64,000 nt of DNA, taken from Chitinophaga ginsengisegetis. GTDB lineage: Bacteria; Bacteroidota; Bacteroidia; Chitinophagales; Chitinophagaceae. The notes under the pieces were generated by a model. That model saw only the letters and a list, made by a program, of their open reading frames with translations. It had not been told where the DNA came from and did not search any database. The stretch lies in contig NZ_FUZZ01000002.1 in NCBI RefSeq assembly GCF_900168065.1, positions 744,001 through 808,000 of the forward strand, in the 5' to 3' direction. Positions 18,480 to 28,090 of the stretch are shown here, piece by piece. The translations under genes were made by a program, and so were the position numbers. Numbering within the stretch: the first letter of the stretch is position 1; each line of letters opens with the position of its first letter.

Positions 18480-19652
18480 ATGCACGCATCCGGGGAATTC
18501 CAGTCATTAATGGATAAATACCTCACCAACTCCATCACAGCAACGGAGAAGGAACTACTGTTCGCCATGATCAGGAGCAGGCAACACCTGCCCGTCCTGG
18601 AAAAAGTAGTGGACGATGCACTCGGAACACCCATTGAAGTAACCGAAGACATAGCCCTCAGGGAAGAAATCTTTGCTTATATAAAAGCACAGAACCAGCC
18701 GGTAAAAAAAATAAGCCCGTGGCCACGCTATGCCGCGGCAGCAGCCATTTTATTGCTCATCGCAACAGGTGCTTACTATTGGCTGCAACCACCATCCAAA
18801 GTACCAGCGCCGGCAGCAGGCTATATCAGCACCGCTAAACCCGGCGCCAACAAAGCCATTCTCATACTGGCCGATGGCTCCAGTATTGCGCTCGACAGCT
18901 CCGGCAAACAGCAGCTGCAACAGGGCGGTACTTCCATCCACCAGCAGGGCAGCCAGCTGAAATACGATGTGCAAAGCAGTACCCCCGGCGTAAGCTACAA
19001 TGTATTACGCACCCCGCGCGGCGGACAGTTCCAGGTAACATTACCGGATGGTACAAAGGCATGGCTCAACGCCGCTTCATCGGTCAGGTATCCTACTGCA
19101 TTTACCGGTAAGGAAAGAAGGATAGAAATTACGGGAGAAGTATACCTGGAAGTAAGCCCCTTTAATGCAGGCGCCGCGGAAAACATGCCTTTTGTGGTAG
19201 TATCCGCACATCAGCAGGTAACGGTACTCGGCACGCATTTTAATATCAACGCATACGAAGAAGAAGGAGCCACCAGCACCACATTAATTACAGGAAAAGT
19301 AAGGGTGTCCGCACAAAGCGGCAACGCCGGCGTGATACTGGCGCCCGACCAACAGGCGGTAACTACCCATAACGGCGCCATCACCACTATCCCCGTACGG
19401 CAGGTAGAAACTTCAAAGGTAATAGCCTGGAAAAATGGCTATTTCGATTTTGAAGAAGAACGCCTGGCCGTGGTTTTACGCCTCCTGTCGAGATGGTATA
19501 ATGTGGATTTTGAGGCGGATCCCGCCATGCTCAATCTGAAATTCAGCGCGGTAATATCCCGCTCGTCACAGATAAGCGATGTATTGTCATTATTGTCGGC
19601 CACCGGCGCCGTGAAATTCAGGGAAGAAGGAAATAAAATTAAAGTATACTGA
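18480..19652 (+). CDS. FecR-family anti-sigma factor (locus 2)
   Basis: 390 residues from ATG 18480. Cytoplasmic N-terminal part, one membrane helix (about 83-101), FecR domain (about 175-270, with FQVTLPDGTKAWLNAASSV and GEVYLEVSP) and a C-terminal DUF4974 domain. Predicted to restrain the sigma factor encoded just upstream and to receive the signal from the receptor at 19786. The region between sigma gene and this gene (18389-18479) contains a T8 tract. Confidence 0.93.
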   Translation: MHASGEFQSLMDKYLTNSITATEKELLFAMIRSRQHLPVLEKVVDDALGTPIEVTEDIALREEIFAYIKAQNQPVKKISPWPRYAAAAAILLLIATGAYYWLQPPSKVPAPAAGYISTAKPGANKAILILADGSSIALDSSGKQQLQQGGTSIHQQGSQLKYDVQSSTPGVSYNVLRTPRGGQFQVTLPDGTKAWLNAASSVRYPTAFTGKERRIEITGEVYLEVSPFNAGAAENMPFVVVSAHQQVTVLGTHFNINAYEEEGATSTTLITGKVRVSAQSGNAGVILAPDQQAVTTHNGAITTIPVRQVETSKVIAWKNGYFDFEEERLAVVLRLLSRWYNVDFEADPAMLNLKFSAVISRSSQISDVLSLLSATGAVKFREEGNKIKVY

Positions 19653-19785
19653 TTTTTTATACCGACTGTCGTTTTTAGAGTCACCATGCGCACCACCACG
19701 CATCCGGGCGAAGTTTGCTATGCACTGCAGACAAAGCAAATGATGCCCATCATTCAATAACGCGATTAAACCAGAATCTACACAA

Positions 19786-22700
19786 ATGAAACATTTGTGG
19801 CTTTATCATCATTTCCTGCACTATGGCAGCAGGACAAAGACCAAACCATTATCAACCATGAAGTTTAAAGCTATTTTTCTGTTGATGACCTGCCTGCAGG
19901 TAGCAGCAACGGGCTTCTCACAAATTACGATCTCAAAAAACAGCACCACGCTGGCAGAAGTATTTAAAGAAGTCCGGAAACAAACAGGTTATGTATTCAT
20001 CTACAACAATGATATGTTGCCGGACGAGAAGCGGTTTGACCTGCATGTAAAAAATGCGCCGGTGAAAGAAGTACTCACGCAATGCCTGAAAGGCTTACCA
20101 CTCACCTATTCCATCCGCGACGGCAATACCATTGTAATCAGTCCCTACAAACCATCCGGCAGTACGGACGAACAGGCGCAATCCATCGTGCTGCGGGGCC
20201 GGGTTTTCGATGCAAACGGTCAGCCATTGCCCGGCGCCAGCGTAATTGTGAAAGGAACCCGCCTGGGTACATCCACCCTGGCTGATGGTACTTTCCAGAT
20301 CCGCGTGCCGGACGAAAAGACTGCTATCCTCATCACCTTTGTCGGCTTCAAATCACTGGAACTGAAACCCTGGAAGGAAGGAATCCGTACCATACAACTG
20401 GAAAGGTCCGCCGTGGAAATACAGGACGTAGTGGTGCGCACCGGGATGTTCGACAGGAATAAACTCACCTTCTCCGGGGCGGTGGCCTCTTTCAGCGGCA
20501 AGGACCTGCGCCGGGTAGGGAACCTCAACGTTGTCCAGAGCTTAAAAACACTGGACCCCTCCTTTATCGTTACCACCAATAATATCCAGGGTTCTAATCC
20601 CAACCAGCTGCCCAATATAGAAGTGCGCGGCAAAACAAGTCTTTCCTCCAGCACAGTAAGGGACCAGTTTTCCAATGATCCTAACCAGCCGCTGTTTATC
20701 CTGAATGGAATGGAAACAACCCTGAGCCAGATCGTGGATCTCGACATCAACCGGGTGGCCTCCATTACCCTGCTCAAAGATGCCGCGTCTACCGCGCTAT
20801 ATGGCTCCAGGGCCGCTAATGGCGTGGTGATCGTGGAAACCATACAACCCAAACCGGGAGAACTCAATGTTTCCTATACCGCCGACCTCCGCTGGGAAAT
20901 ACCGGACCTCCGCGATTACAATATGATGAATGCAGAAGAAAACCTCGAATTTCAACGACTGGCAGGATTGTATAAAAAAGAGTTTGGCTTTTCCGGCATC
21001 ACCAACGACAACCTCTATAATCAACGCCTGGCAGCCGTACGCAGCGGAGTTAACAGCTACTGGCTCAATGTTCCGCTGAGAAACAGCTTCACCAACGGGC
21101 ACTCGCTGCGCGTGAGCGGTGGCAGCCAGGAATTTCAATATGGCATAGGACTGAACTACCGCGGACTGAACGGCGTTATGATCGGCTCCGACAGAACCAC
21201 CTGGGGCGCTACCGTGGATCTTGCCTATCGTAAGAAAAAACTGAACATCACCAACCAGCTGTATGTAAACGGTACCAACTCCAACGAATCGCCCTACGGC
21301 TCATTCAATGATTTTGTAAACATCAATCCCTACTACCGGAAAAAAAGAGACGACGGCAGCCTGAATACAGACCGGTACCTGGAAACATACCTGGTTAACA
21401 CCAACTCCTTTATTCCTGATACCGTTAAAGTAGGCAACCCGCTGTACAATGCCACGCTCAATTCAAAAAACAATACCAACACCCTCATACTCCAGAACAA
21501 CCTGAACTTCATATACGATTTCACGCGGAGCTTCCGGCTGTCCGGTGGCTTACAGGTACAAAAAGGAAGTACCAAAGGCACCCTTTTTATTCCTGCCGCC
21601 AATACCATGTTCGACACGGTGGATACATACCGGAAAGGCCGCTACACCGATTCCCGTACAGATAACATGAGCTACCAGGCCAACCTGATGCTTACGTACA
21701 GGAAAGTATTCAACGATGTGCATAGTCTCACCGGGAACGCCCGGACAGAAATGCAGGAACAAAGTCAAACCTATTCCGCTTACACCGCCACTGGTTTTCC
21801 GGAAGGTGTAAATCCCAATCCCGCCTTTGCCTATGGCTTCCTGCCGGATACCAAACCCATATACCAGAAAACAACTGTAAGAAGGGTTAACGCACTTGGC
21901 AGCGTTAACTACGCATACGACAACCGCTATTTTATAGATGCAAATTTCAGGATAGACGGCTCCACTTCTTTCGGCGCCGAAAATAAATACTCTCCTTTCT
22001 GGTCGGTCGGTGTGGGCTGGAACATCAGCAGCGAACATTTTATGTCAGACATACAATGGCTAACCATGCTCCGGATCAGGGGGAATATAGGTACCACGGG
22101 TAACCAGGCGCTAGGCAGCTACGCCTCCACCTCGGTTTACGGATATGAAAATAACCTGAACATCTACGGACAGGGGCTTTATCTCACCCAACTCGGCAAC
22201 CCGTTGCTGGAGTGGCAGAAAACACAAAGCACCAGCGTTGGTATAGATGCTTCCCTCTTTGATAACCGCTTCACCGCTACTTTCAACGCCTATGAGAAGT
22301 TGTCAAAACCACTGATCACCAACGGCTCGTTGCCTGCATCTTCCGGCGTATCTACCTATGTGCTGAACGTAGGAAACCTCCGTACCCGCGGGGTGGAAGC
22401 TATTGTACGGTATGCACCCATCTATCTGCCACGGAAAAATATACTGTGGACACTCGGCTACACCGGGAGCCTGTACAAAAGCAGGTATGAAGGCTTCTCC
22501 AACATTCTCAAAAACCTGAATGATGAAGCGCAGAAATCCAACTCCCTGCAGCGCTATCTCGATGGTTACAGTCCCGATGAACTCTGGGCGGTAAAATCAC
22601 TCGGTATTGATCCCGCTTCCGGTAAAGAAGTATTCAGAAAAACAAACGGGGAAAAAACACTGGTATACGATCCTGCCGACATCGTTCCTATCGGCAACGG

Positions 22701-23172
22701 CAGGCCACAGGTGGAAGGCGTGATCAGCTCCAATCTTAATATCAAAGGATTCCTGTTTGGTATCAATCTCCGTTACAGTATCGGCGCTTATATTTTCAAC
22801 TCCGCCCTGTACAACAAAGTGGAAAACATCAGCTTCGACCAACTGCAGTACAACCAGGATAAAAGAGCGCTGGAGTTACGCTGGAAACAACCCGGCGACG
22901 ATGCGCTGTTTAAAGGGATCAGTCTTACCGATGTAACGCCGATGTCGTCCCGCTTTATCCAGAAAGAAAATTATCTCACGGGCGAATCTATCAATGCGGG
23001 CTACGAGTTCCGCTCCGTACAATATCCGTGGGTACGGCGTCTGAAACTGCAAACCATCCGGGTAAACGCCTACATGAACGATATCTTCCGCCTGTCGAAT
23101 ATAAAATCTGAAAGAGGAATCGATTATCCTTTCAGTAATGCGGTTTCTTTCAGTTTAAACATCTTCTTCTAA
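19786..23172 (+). CDS. SusC-type TonB-dependent transducer with STN domain (locus 2)
   Basis: 1128 residues from ATG 19786; Met25 (ATG 19858) begins a cleaner signal peptide (MKFKAIFLLMTCLQVAATG) and is an equally plausible start. STN domain follows (TTLAEVFKEVRKQTGYVFIY), then a carboxypeptidase-regulatory-like domain (about 130-207), plug with TLLKDAASTALYGSRAANGV and barrel to the C-terminal aromatic NIFF. Signals through the FecR/ECF pair immediately upstream. Forms the uptake pair with SusD at 23184, 11 nt downstream. Substrate unknown. Confidence 0.95.
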   Translation: MKHLWLYHHFLHYGSRTKTKPLSTMKFKAIFLLMTCLQVAATGFSQITISKNSTTLAEVFKEVRKQTGYVFIYNNDMLPDEKRFDLHVKNAPVKEVLTQCLKGLPLTYSIRDGNTIVISPYKPSGSTDEQAQSIVLRGRVFDANGQPLPGASVIVKGTRLGTSTLADGTFQIRVPDEKTAILITFVGFKSLELKPWKEGIRTIQLERSAVEIQDVVVRTGMFDRNKLTFSGAVASFSGKDLRRVGNLNVVQSLKTLDPSFIVTTNNIQGSNPNQLPNIEVRGKTSLSSSTVRDQFSNDPNQPLFILNGMETTLSQIVDLDINRVASITLLKDAASTALYGSRAANGVVIVETIQPKPGELNVSYTADLRWEIPDLRDYNMMNAEENLEFQRLAGLYKKEFGFSGITNDNLYNQRLAAVRSGVNSYWLNVPLRNSFTNGHSLRVSGGSQEFQYGIGLNYRGLNGVMIGSDRTTWGATVDLAYRKKKLNITNQLYVNGTNSNESPYGSFNDFVNINPYYRKKRDDGSLNTDRYLETYLVNTNSFIPDTVKVGNPLYNATLNSKNNTNTLILQNNLNFIYDFTRSFRLSGGLQVQKGSTKGTLFIPAANTMFDTVDTYRKGRYTDSRTDNMSYQANLMLTYRKVFNDVHSLTGNARTEMQEQSQTYSAYTATGFPEGVNPNPAFAYGFLPDTKPIYQKTTVRRVNALGSVNYAYDNRYFIDANFRIDGSTSFGAENKYSPFWSVGVGWNISSEHFMSDIQWLTMLRIRGNIGTTGNQALGSYASTSVYGYENNLNIYGQGLYLTQLGNPLLEWQKTQSTSVGIDASLFDNRFTATFNAYEKLSKPLITNGSLPASSGVSTYVLNVGNLRTRGVEAIVRYAPIYLPRKNILWTLGYTGSLYKSRYEGFSNILKNLNDEAQKSNSLQRYLDGYSPDELWAVKSLGIDPASGKEVFRKTNGEKTLVYDPADIVPIGNGRPQVEGVISSNLNIKGFLFGINLRYSIGAYIFNSALYNKVENISFDQLQYNQDKRALELRWKQPGDDALFKGISLTDVTPMSSRFIQKENYLTGESINAGYEFRSVQYPWVRRLKLQTIRVNAYMNDIFRLSNIKSERGIDYPFSNAVSFSLNIFF

Positions 23173-23183
23173 ATATATTTTTT

Positions 23184-24623
23184 ATGCAACCGATAAAACG
23201 CATCTTTCCGCTCCTGCTGCTTACCATTCTCTTTCTTTCAATGGTATCCTGCAGTAAATACCTGGATGTACAGCCGGAAGACAAGTTCCTGGAAAACCAG
23301 GTATACGGCAGCCAGACATCTATCCGTAATGTGATTAACGGCATCTATCTGAACCTGGCCAAACCCGCGGTGTATGGCCGCGAGCTTACCGCTACCACCC
23401 TCGATGTGCTGGCCCAGTATTATAACTGCGCGGCCACCTCCCACCCTTTTTATACAACGTTTGGGTACAAATACACAGATGCCACTGCGATGTCGCATAC
23501 CACCGCTATCTGGAACAACGCCTATACCGCTATCCTGAATATCAATCTCTTTATTCACAATGTAGATAGCACCAACAATGTATTGAGCGCGGAAGAAAAA
23601 AATCTGCTCCTGGGAGAAGCCTACGGGCTAAGGGCGTTTGTGGCCTTCGATTTGTTGCGGCTATTCGGACCGGTATATGCCACCGACTCCACTAAAACGT
23701 CTATTCCCTATCCCGTTACACCGGAATCAAAAATAGAGGCGCTATTGCCCGCTAATACCGTTATCACAAATGTGCTGGCTGATCTATCGACAGCAGCCAC
23801 CCTGCTGGAAAAAGACCCGGTACGCACGGCTGGTATAAAGGCGCCGGATACTATGGCAGATAAATTCTTCAGTCTGCGCAACCGCCGCATGAATTATTAT
23901 GCCGTGAAAACCCTGCAGGCAAGAGCGCTGCTCTACAGGCGCGATAACACAGGCGCTGCCGCCACAGCAACGGCTGTGATCAATGAAGCCACTCCCTGGT
24001 TTCCCTGGAGTCCTTCTTCCCTCTCCGCTCCCGGCATTGTGAACCCGGACCGGATCTTTTCTTCCGAAGTTATTTTCGGACTGGAAAATGCAGATATGTA
24101 TGCCACCCAAACCAGCTGGTTCGCTGCGAGTCTTAACACCAGCCTGCTGGCGCCGCTGCCGCAGCGGCTTACCGCCATTTATGAAGATTATAACAACGAT
24201 TACCGGTACCGGATCAACTTTGATGTAGACAGAACTTCCGTACGGACAGACAAAACCTTCTTCAAATATGCAGATATACAAAACAAAAACCTGCTCTACC
24301 GGAAACTGCAACCTTTAGTGAGGCTCACAGAACTGTACTACATCGCTATAGAAGGAGAAACCGACGACAGCAGGGCTTCCACACTGCTGAATACCGTACG
24401 CTACAACAGGGGCCTGCCTCCGGTTACTATCAGCGGTGATAAGAGGAACCAGCTCACCAAAGAATACCAAAAAGAATTCTGGGGCGAAGGACAGCTGTTC
24501 TTCTATTACAAACGCATCAACCTTCCGGTTATCAGCAGCGGCTCTTCCGCCAATGCTACCATTGCCATGACGCCGGCAAAATACGTAGTGCCGCTTCCGT
24601 TATCCGAAACCACTTTCAGATAG
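23184..24623 (+). CDS. SusD/RagB-family lipoprotein (locus 2)
   Basis: 479 residues. Lipoprotein signal with lipobox SMVSC, then KYLDVQPEDKFLENQVYGS, the usual SusD start. Central helices contain EAYGLRAFVAFDLLRLFGPVY. The C-terminal part (TKEYQKEFWGEGQLFFYYKR) matches the FxGEGxRxxDxxR-like end of the family. Partner of the SusC just upstream, with which it would form the surface substrate-capture complex. Confidence 0.94.
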   Translation: MQPIKRIFPLLLLTILFLSMVSCSKYLDVQPEDKFLENQVYGSQTSIRNVINGIYLNLAKPAVYGRELTATTLDVLAQYYNCAATSHPFYTTFGYKYTDATAMSHTTAIWNNAYTAILNINLFIHNVDSTNNVLSAEEKNLLLGEAYGLRAFVAFDLLRLFGPVYATDSTKTSIPYPVTPESKIEALLPANTVITNVLADLSTAATLLEKDPVRTAGIKAPDTMADKFFSLRNRRMNYYAVKTLQARALLYRRDNTGAAATATAVINEATPWFPWSPSSLSAPGIVNPDRIFSSEVIFGLENADMYATQTSWFAASLNTSLLAPLPQRLTAIYEDYNNDYRYRINFDVDRTSVRTDKTFFKYADIQNKNLLYRKLQPLVRLTELYYIAIEGETDDSRASTLLNTVRYNRGLPPVTISGDKRNQLTKEYQKEFWGEGQLFFYYKRINLPVISSGSSANATIAMTPAKYVVPLPLSETTFR

Positions 24624-24659
24624 GAAGCCTTTATTCTTAAATGTATCAATGCAAATAAC

Positions 24660-25412
24660 ATGAAGATTTTTCCAATATACTTCCTCCTGCTCACCGCTCT
24701 CGTAACCGGATGCGCCAAAAGTGAACTGCTGCATTACACAGAAGAAAGCAATGTCTTTTTTTCCTATACCCGCTTCAGTACCAATTATGATACCATCATG
24801 ATCAATTTCGCCTTCCAGGGAAACAGAACAGAAGACAGCGCCGGGTTTTATGTAAACCTGCTGGGGAAAGTCACCCCGGATAACCGGTTGTTCAATATGA
24901 CAGCAGATCAATCCAGCACCGCTGTAGCGGATAAACATTATCGTTTACCCGTTAACGATAGTCTATTTATTCCTGCCAATGCCAACCAGAAACTGGTGCC
25001 TGTTAAGATCCTGCGGCCGGCAGACCTGCGCGAAAAAACAGTGTCGTTATTTCTGAAGCTCAGTCCCAACAACAACTTTCAAACAAACATGAGCGTGTTC
25101 AATGCTGCAGCGACAGATGTTATATCTGCCACCAACCTGGAAATTATCATACAGGATATCCTTCCCAAACCTGATCTCTGGGATAACAACACCAGCGCGC
25201 TGGGCGCTTATTCACGCAAAAAACTGGAACTGCTCGTTGCCAACCAGTCGCTCTTGCTGGCGAAATTTTACGCGGGTACACTGTACTCCACCACACAACT
25301 CACCAACTACTCCAGGCAGTTCCAAACCTATTTAAACAACCAGAAGAACGCAGGTAAAACAATTACAGAAGAAGATGGAACCGAAATGAAAATGGGGTCC
25401 GCTGTTCAATAA
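24660..25412 (+). CDS. DUF4843-domain lipoprotein
   Basis: 250 residues. Lipobox TALVTGC, then an extended beta-rich domain (EESNVFFSYTRF, FAFQGNRTEDSAGFYVNL, VKILRPADLREKTVSLFLKL) typical of DUF4843. Such proteins are found downstream of SusCD in Bacteroidota and are presumed surface-exposed accessory lipoproteins. Biochemical function unknown. It lies 36 nt after SusD and 28 nt before the PKD-like gene, so one transcript is likely. Confidence 0.82.
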   Translation: MKIFPIYFLLLTALVTGCAKSELLHYTEESNVFFSYTRFSTNYDTIMINFAFQGNRTEDSAGFYVNLLGKVTPDNRLFNMTADQSSTAVADKHYRLPVNDSLFIPANANQKLVPVKILRPADLREKTVSLFLKLSPNNNFQTNMSVFNAAATDVISATNLEIIIQDILPKPDLWDNNTSALGAYSRKKLELLVANQSLLLAKFYAGTLYSTTQLTNYSRQFQTYLNNQKNAGKTITEEDGTEMKMGSAVQ

Positions 25413-25440
25413 TATTCTTTCATCTTATTCATCAACAAAT

Positions 25441-26943
25441 ATGAACACTCATCATTACAAACCAATATTGATCTCTTTCATCTTTGCACTGCTGCTGTCG
25501 GCATGTATGAAGGATAAGGGCAACTATACCTATACACCCATCAACAGTATCACTATACAGGGTGTGGACTCCGCTTACCTGTTGGATTACGGCACACGTT
25601 TGCAGATCAAACCGGTGCTTAAATTTTCAAAAGATGATCACGAGGATACCGCCAACTATACCTATAACTGGGTGGCGGATCACCTGGTAGGATACACCAT
25701 GGCGCCCACCATCATTTCCACCTCGAGGAACCTTGATACCGTGATCACGCTTGACTACGGCCTCTACGCAATGTACTATCGCGTTACCGACAAAAAGACG
25801 GGGGTGTTCACCGACAGCTATTTTACACTGAATGTAGGCGCCCCCTCCTATGAAGGATGGATGATGCTGTGTGATATGGAAAATGGCAACAGCCGCCTGG
25901 ATATGATTTCACACAGTGGTAACACCGATACATTATACCGCGATATCCTCAAAGAAGTACGCTCTGCTTACAAAACAACAGGCACGCCTGCTTTTATAGC
26001 CACCCAGTTTTCACAGCTCGGAGGCCCTACCAACGGATCTCTCGGCATATTTGTAGCCACCAGCAAAAATGCCGTGCTTCTCGGACTGGACTCACTGGAT
26101 TATGTACCCGCTTACGACCTGAAGAATTTTATGCAGGCGGCGGAGCCTGTTACCGACTGGACAGGCGCCGACATTTCCCTCCGGATGTATGGTGGTTTGC
26201 TTTATGTCAACAACAATATCTATGGAATCGGTTACAGCTCCATTACCAACCCGGTGAATACACAGGACGGAGGTTCTGCGCTTTTCAAACCATCGCGCTG
26301 GACCGCTCAAAACACGTCAGGCCAGTCGATCATCTTCAATGAAGATACCAAAACGTTTCTGCGCTATCCCGGATCAGGTACTACCTGTCTCACACTTCCC
26401 GCAGGAGACCTTTTTAATTTCAGCACCGGCATGGACCTGCTCTACAGCGCCTTTGCTCCATTCAACAGCGGCGAAGTATTTGCTGTGCTGAAAAACAGTA
26501 CGACCGGTAAACGTTACCTGGCAAGGTTTACAGTGCCCGGTAAACAGAACTATTTTGCAGAAATCACCGGCGACGGTATTGCCGATGCCGAAAACTTTGC
26601 CGTGAGTCCCGATCTGGGCTACCTGTTTTACAATGTAGGTGGCAAGGTGTATGAATATGATCACGCCACCAAACGCAGCATACTGATGCATGATTATGGC
26701 AACAGGAAAATTTCACTCCTGAAATTCCAGCCATTTGCCTCCACATACGCCAGCGCTTCCAACGCCGCTTACTACATCGGGCTGAGTAAAAAGCTACTGG
26801 TGGGTACTTATATCCAGGGCCAACCGGAGAATTCCGGCATACTGGATATCTATAACGTTCCTGACATTAATGCACCGTTACAACTGTATAAATCATATGC
26901 AGGAACGGGTAAAATTTCCTGTATCGCCTACCGCGAACGATAA
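25441..26943 (+). CDS. PKD-like family lipoprotein
   Basis: 500 residues. Lipobox LLLSAC, then KDKGNYTYTPINSITI, which is the characteristic start of the PKD-like (PKD_2) lipoprotein family found with DUF4843 proteins. An Ig/PKD-like beta domain occupies about 30-130; the remainder looks like a beta-propeller (repeated short strands such as GKVYEYDHATKRSILM). Presumed surface-exposed and involved in substrate recognition at the SusCD complex, but no activity is known. Ends 25 nt before the TlpA-like start. Confidence 0.8.
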   Translation: MNTHHYKPILISFIFALLLSACMKDKGNYTYTPINSITIQGVDSAYLLDYGTRLQIKPVLKFSKDDHEDTANYTYNWVADHLVGYTMAPTIISTSRNLDTVITLDYGLYAMYYRVTDKKTGVFTDSYFTLNVGAPSYEGWMMLCDMENGNSRLDMISHSGNTDTLYRDILKEVRSAYKTTGTPAFIATQFSQLGGPTNGSLGIFVATSKNAVLLGLDSLDYVPAYDLKNFMQAAEPVTDWTGADISLRMYGGLLYVNNNIYGIGYSSITNPVNTQDGGSALFKPSRWTAQNTSGQSIIFNEDTKTFLRYPGSGTTCLTLPAGDLFNFSTGMDLLYSAFAPFNSGEVFAVLKNSTTGKRYLARFTVPGKQNYFAEITGDGIADAENFAVSPDLGYLFYNVGGKVYEYDHATKRSILMHDYGNRKISLLKFQPFASTYASASNAAYYIGLSKKLLVGTYIQGQPENSGILDIYNVPDINAPLQLYKSYAGTGKISCIAYRER

Positions 26944-26968
26944 ACATCTATCTAAAAAATTTATAAAA

Positions 26969-28033
26969 ATGAGAAAAATCAAAACCAACCTCCTCTTCCT
27001 GCTCCTGGTCCTCACGGCCGGTGCAGCCTATGCCGGGCAGCCGTTTACCATTAACGGCAGCCTGCGCAAGGCAGACAACCAAACATGGGCGCATGTTTAC
27101 TACCAGCTGGATGGTAAACGCATCCATGATTCCGCAAAAATCACCGATGGCCGCTTCACCTTAACAGGCAATATAGCTGAACCGGTAAAATCAGTTATTT
27201 CCATTACTACTCCTTCGTCAGGAACAAGACCCACTTTTACAGGCGCCTATTTCTACCTTGAAGCAGGAAATATCACCGTTACGAATGCAGATACCAGCAG
27301 GCAACTGCGTATAGGCGGCACTCCGCTCAATGAAGAATATAGCCGGCTGGAACAGGCACTCAGCAAGGCTTCTGCGCGTCAGGCAGATACTGCATTAAAC
27401 AGCTATGCAGCCATCGCCCAACGCCGGCAGGATGTTTACCGCGAATTCGTGGCAAAGCACCCGGCTTCACAGATCAGTCTGGATCTTGTATTGAACGATA
27501 TCGGCGGAGCGGCAGACATGATGCAGAAAGAAGCCCTGTTCAATAATTTATCGCCCGCACTGAAAAACAGCACAGCCGGAGTGGCATTTACCCAAAGAGT
27601 GGAACAGGCCAAACTGTTGCTGCCGGGAAAACCCGCACCCGACTTCACAGAAAAGGACACCGCCGGCATCGCCGTTTCCCTGAAAGATTTCCGTGGCAAA
27701 TATGTACTGATCGATTTCTGGGCCAGCTGGTGCATGCCATGCAGGGCGGAGAACCCGCATGTACTCAATGCCTATAATAAGTATAAAGACAGGAACTTTA
27801 CTATACTCGGCGTTTCACTGGACAAGTCCAGGGCCGACTGGATAAAGGCCATCAAAGAAGATAATCTTCCCTGGAAACAGATCTCTTCACTCGATCCGCA
27901 AAATGCAGAAGGCGCTAAAAAATACGCCGTCAGGTTTATTCCGCAGAATTACCTGATTGATCCGGAAGGAAAAATTATCGCCAGCAATTTAAGAGGCGAA
28001 GGGTTGGATAAACTCGATGAATTATTGAAGTAG
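26969..28033 (+). CDS. TlpA-like thiol-disulfide oxidoreductase with N-terminal DUF4369
   Basis: 354 residues from ATG 26969. The frame opens earlier (ATG 26870), but that would overlap the previous gene and place the signal peptide (MRKIKTNLLFLLLVLTAGAAYA) internally. N-terminal DUF4369 (QPFTINGSLRKADNQTW; DGRFTLTGNI) and a C-terminal redoxin fold with WASWCMPC (catalytic Cys255 and Cys258). The family reduces or exchanges disulfides in the periplasm, often during cytochrome c or outer membrane protein maturation. Last gene of locus 2; a terminator follows. Confidence 0.92.
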   Translation: MRKIKTNLLFLLLVLTAGAAYAGQPFTINGSLRKADNQTWAHVYYQLDGKRIHDSAKITDGRFTLTGNIAEPVKSVISITTPSSGTRPTFTGAYFYLEAGNITVTNADTSRQLRIGGTPLNEEYSRLEQALSKASARQADTALNSYAAIAQRRQDVYREFVAKHPASQISLDLVLNDIGGAADMMQKEALFNNLSPALKNSTAGVAFTQRVEQAKLLLPGKPAPDFTEKDTAGIAVSLKDFRGKYVLIDFWASWCMPCRAENPHVLNAYNKYKDRNFTILGVSLDKSRADWIKAIKEDNLPWKQISSLDPQNAEGAKKYAVRFIPQNYLIDPEGKIIASNLRGEGLDKLDELLK

Positions 28034-28034
28034 C

Positions 28035-28078
28035 AAAAAGAAACCGCTGCAAACAAATGTTTACAGCGGTTTCTTTTT
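28035..28078 (+). terminator. intrinsic terminator ending locus 2
   Basis: AAAAAGAAACCGCTG (28035-28049) pairs with CAGCGGTTTCTTTTT (28064-28078); AAAC/GTTT extends the stem past one mismatch. It lies in the gap between two convergent genes and can act for both. Confidence 0.88.
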
Positions 28079-28090
28079 ATATACAATACA

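Noticed and set aside
19686..19760. 24-codon frame before the locus 2 SusC gene containing HPGEV, reminiscent of HigA-type antitoxins
   Set aside because: Too short for the fold, no partner toxin nearby, and the match is only five residues; likely chance.
26870..26968. Longer start of the TlpA-like protein
   Set aside because: It would overlap the preceding gene by 74 bases and bury the signal peptide.
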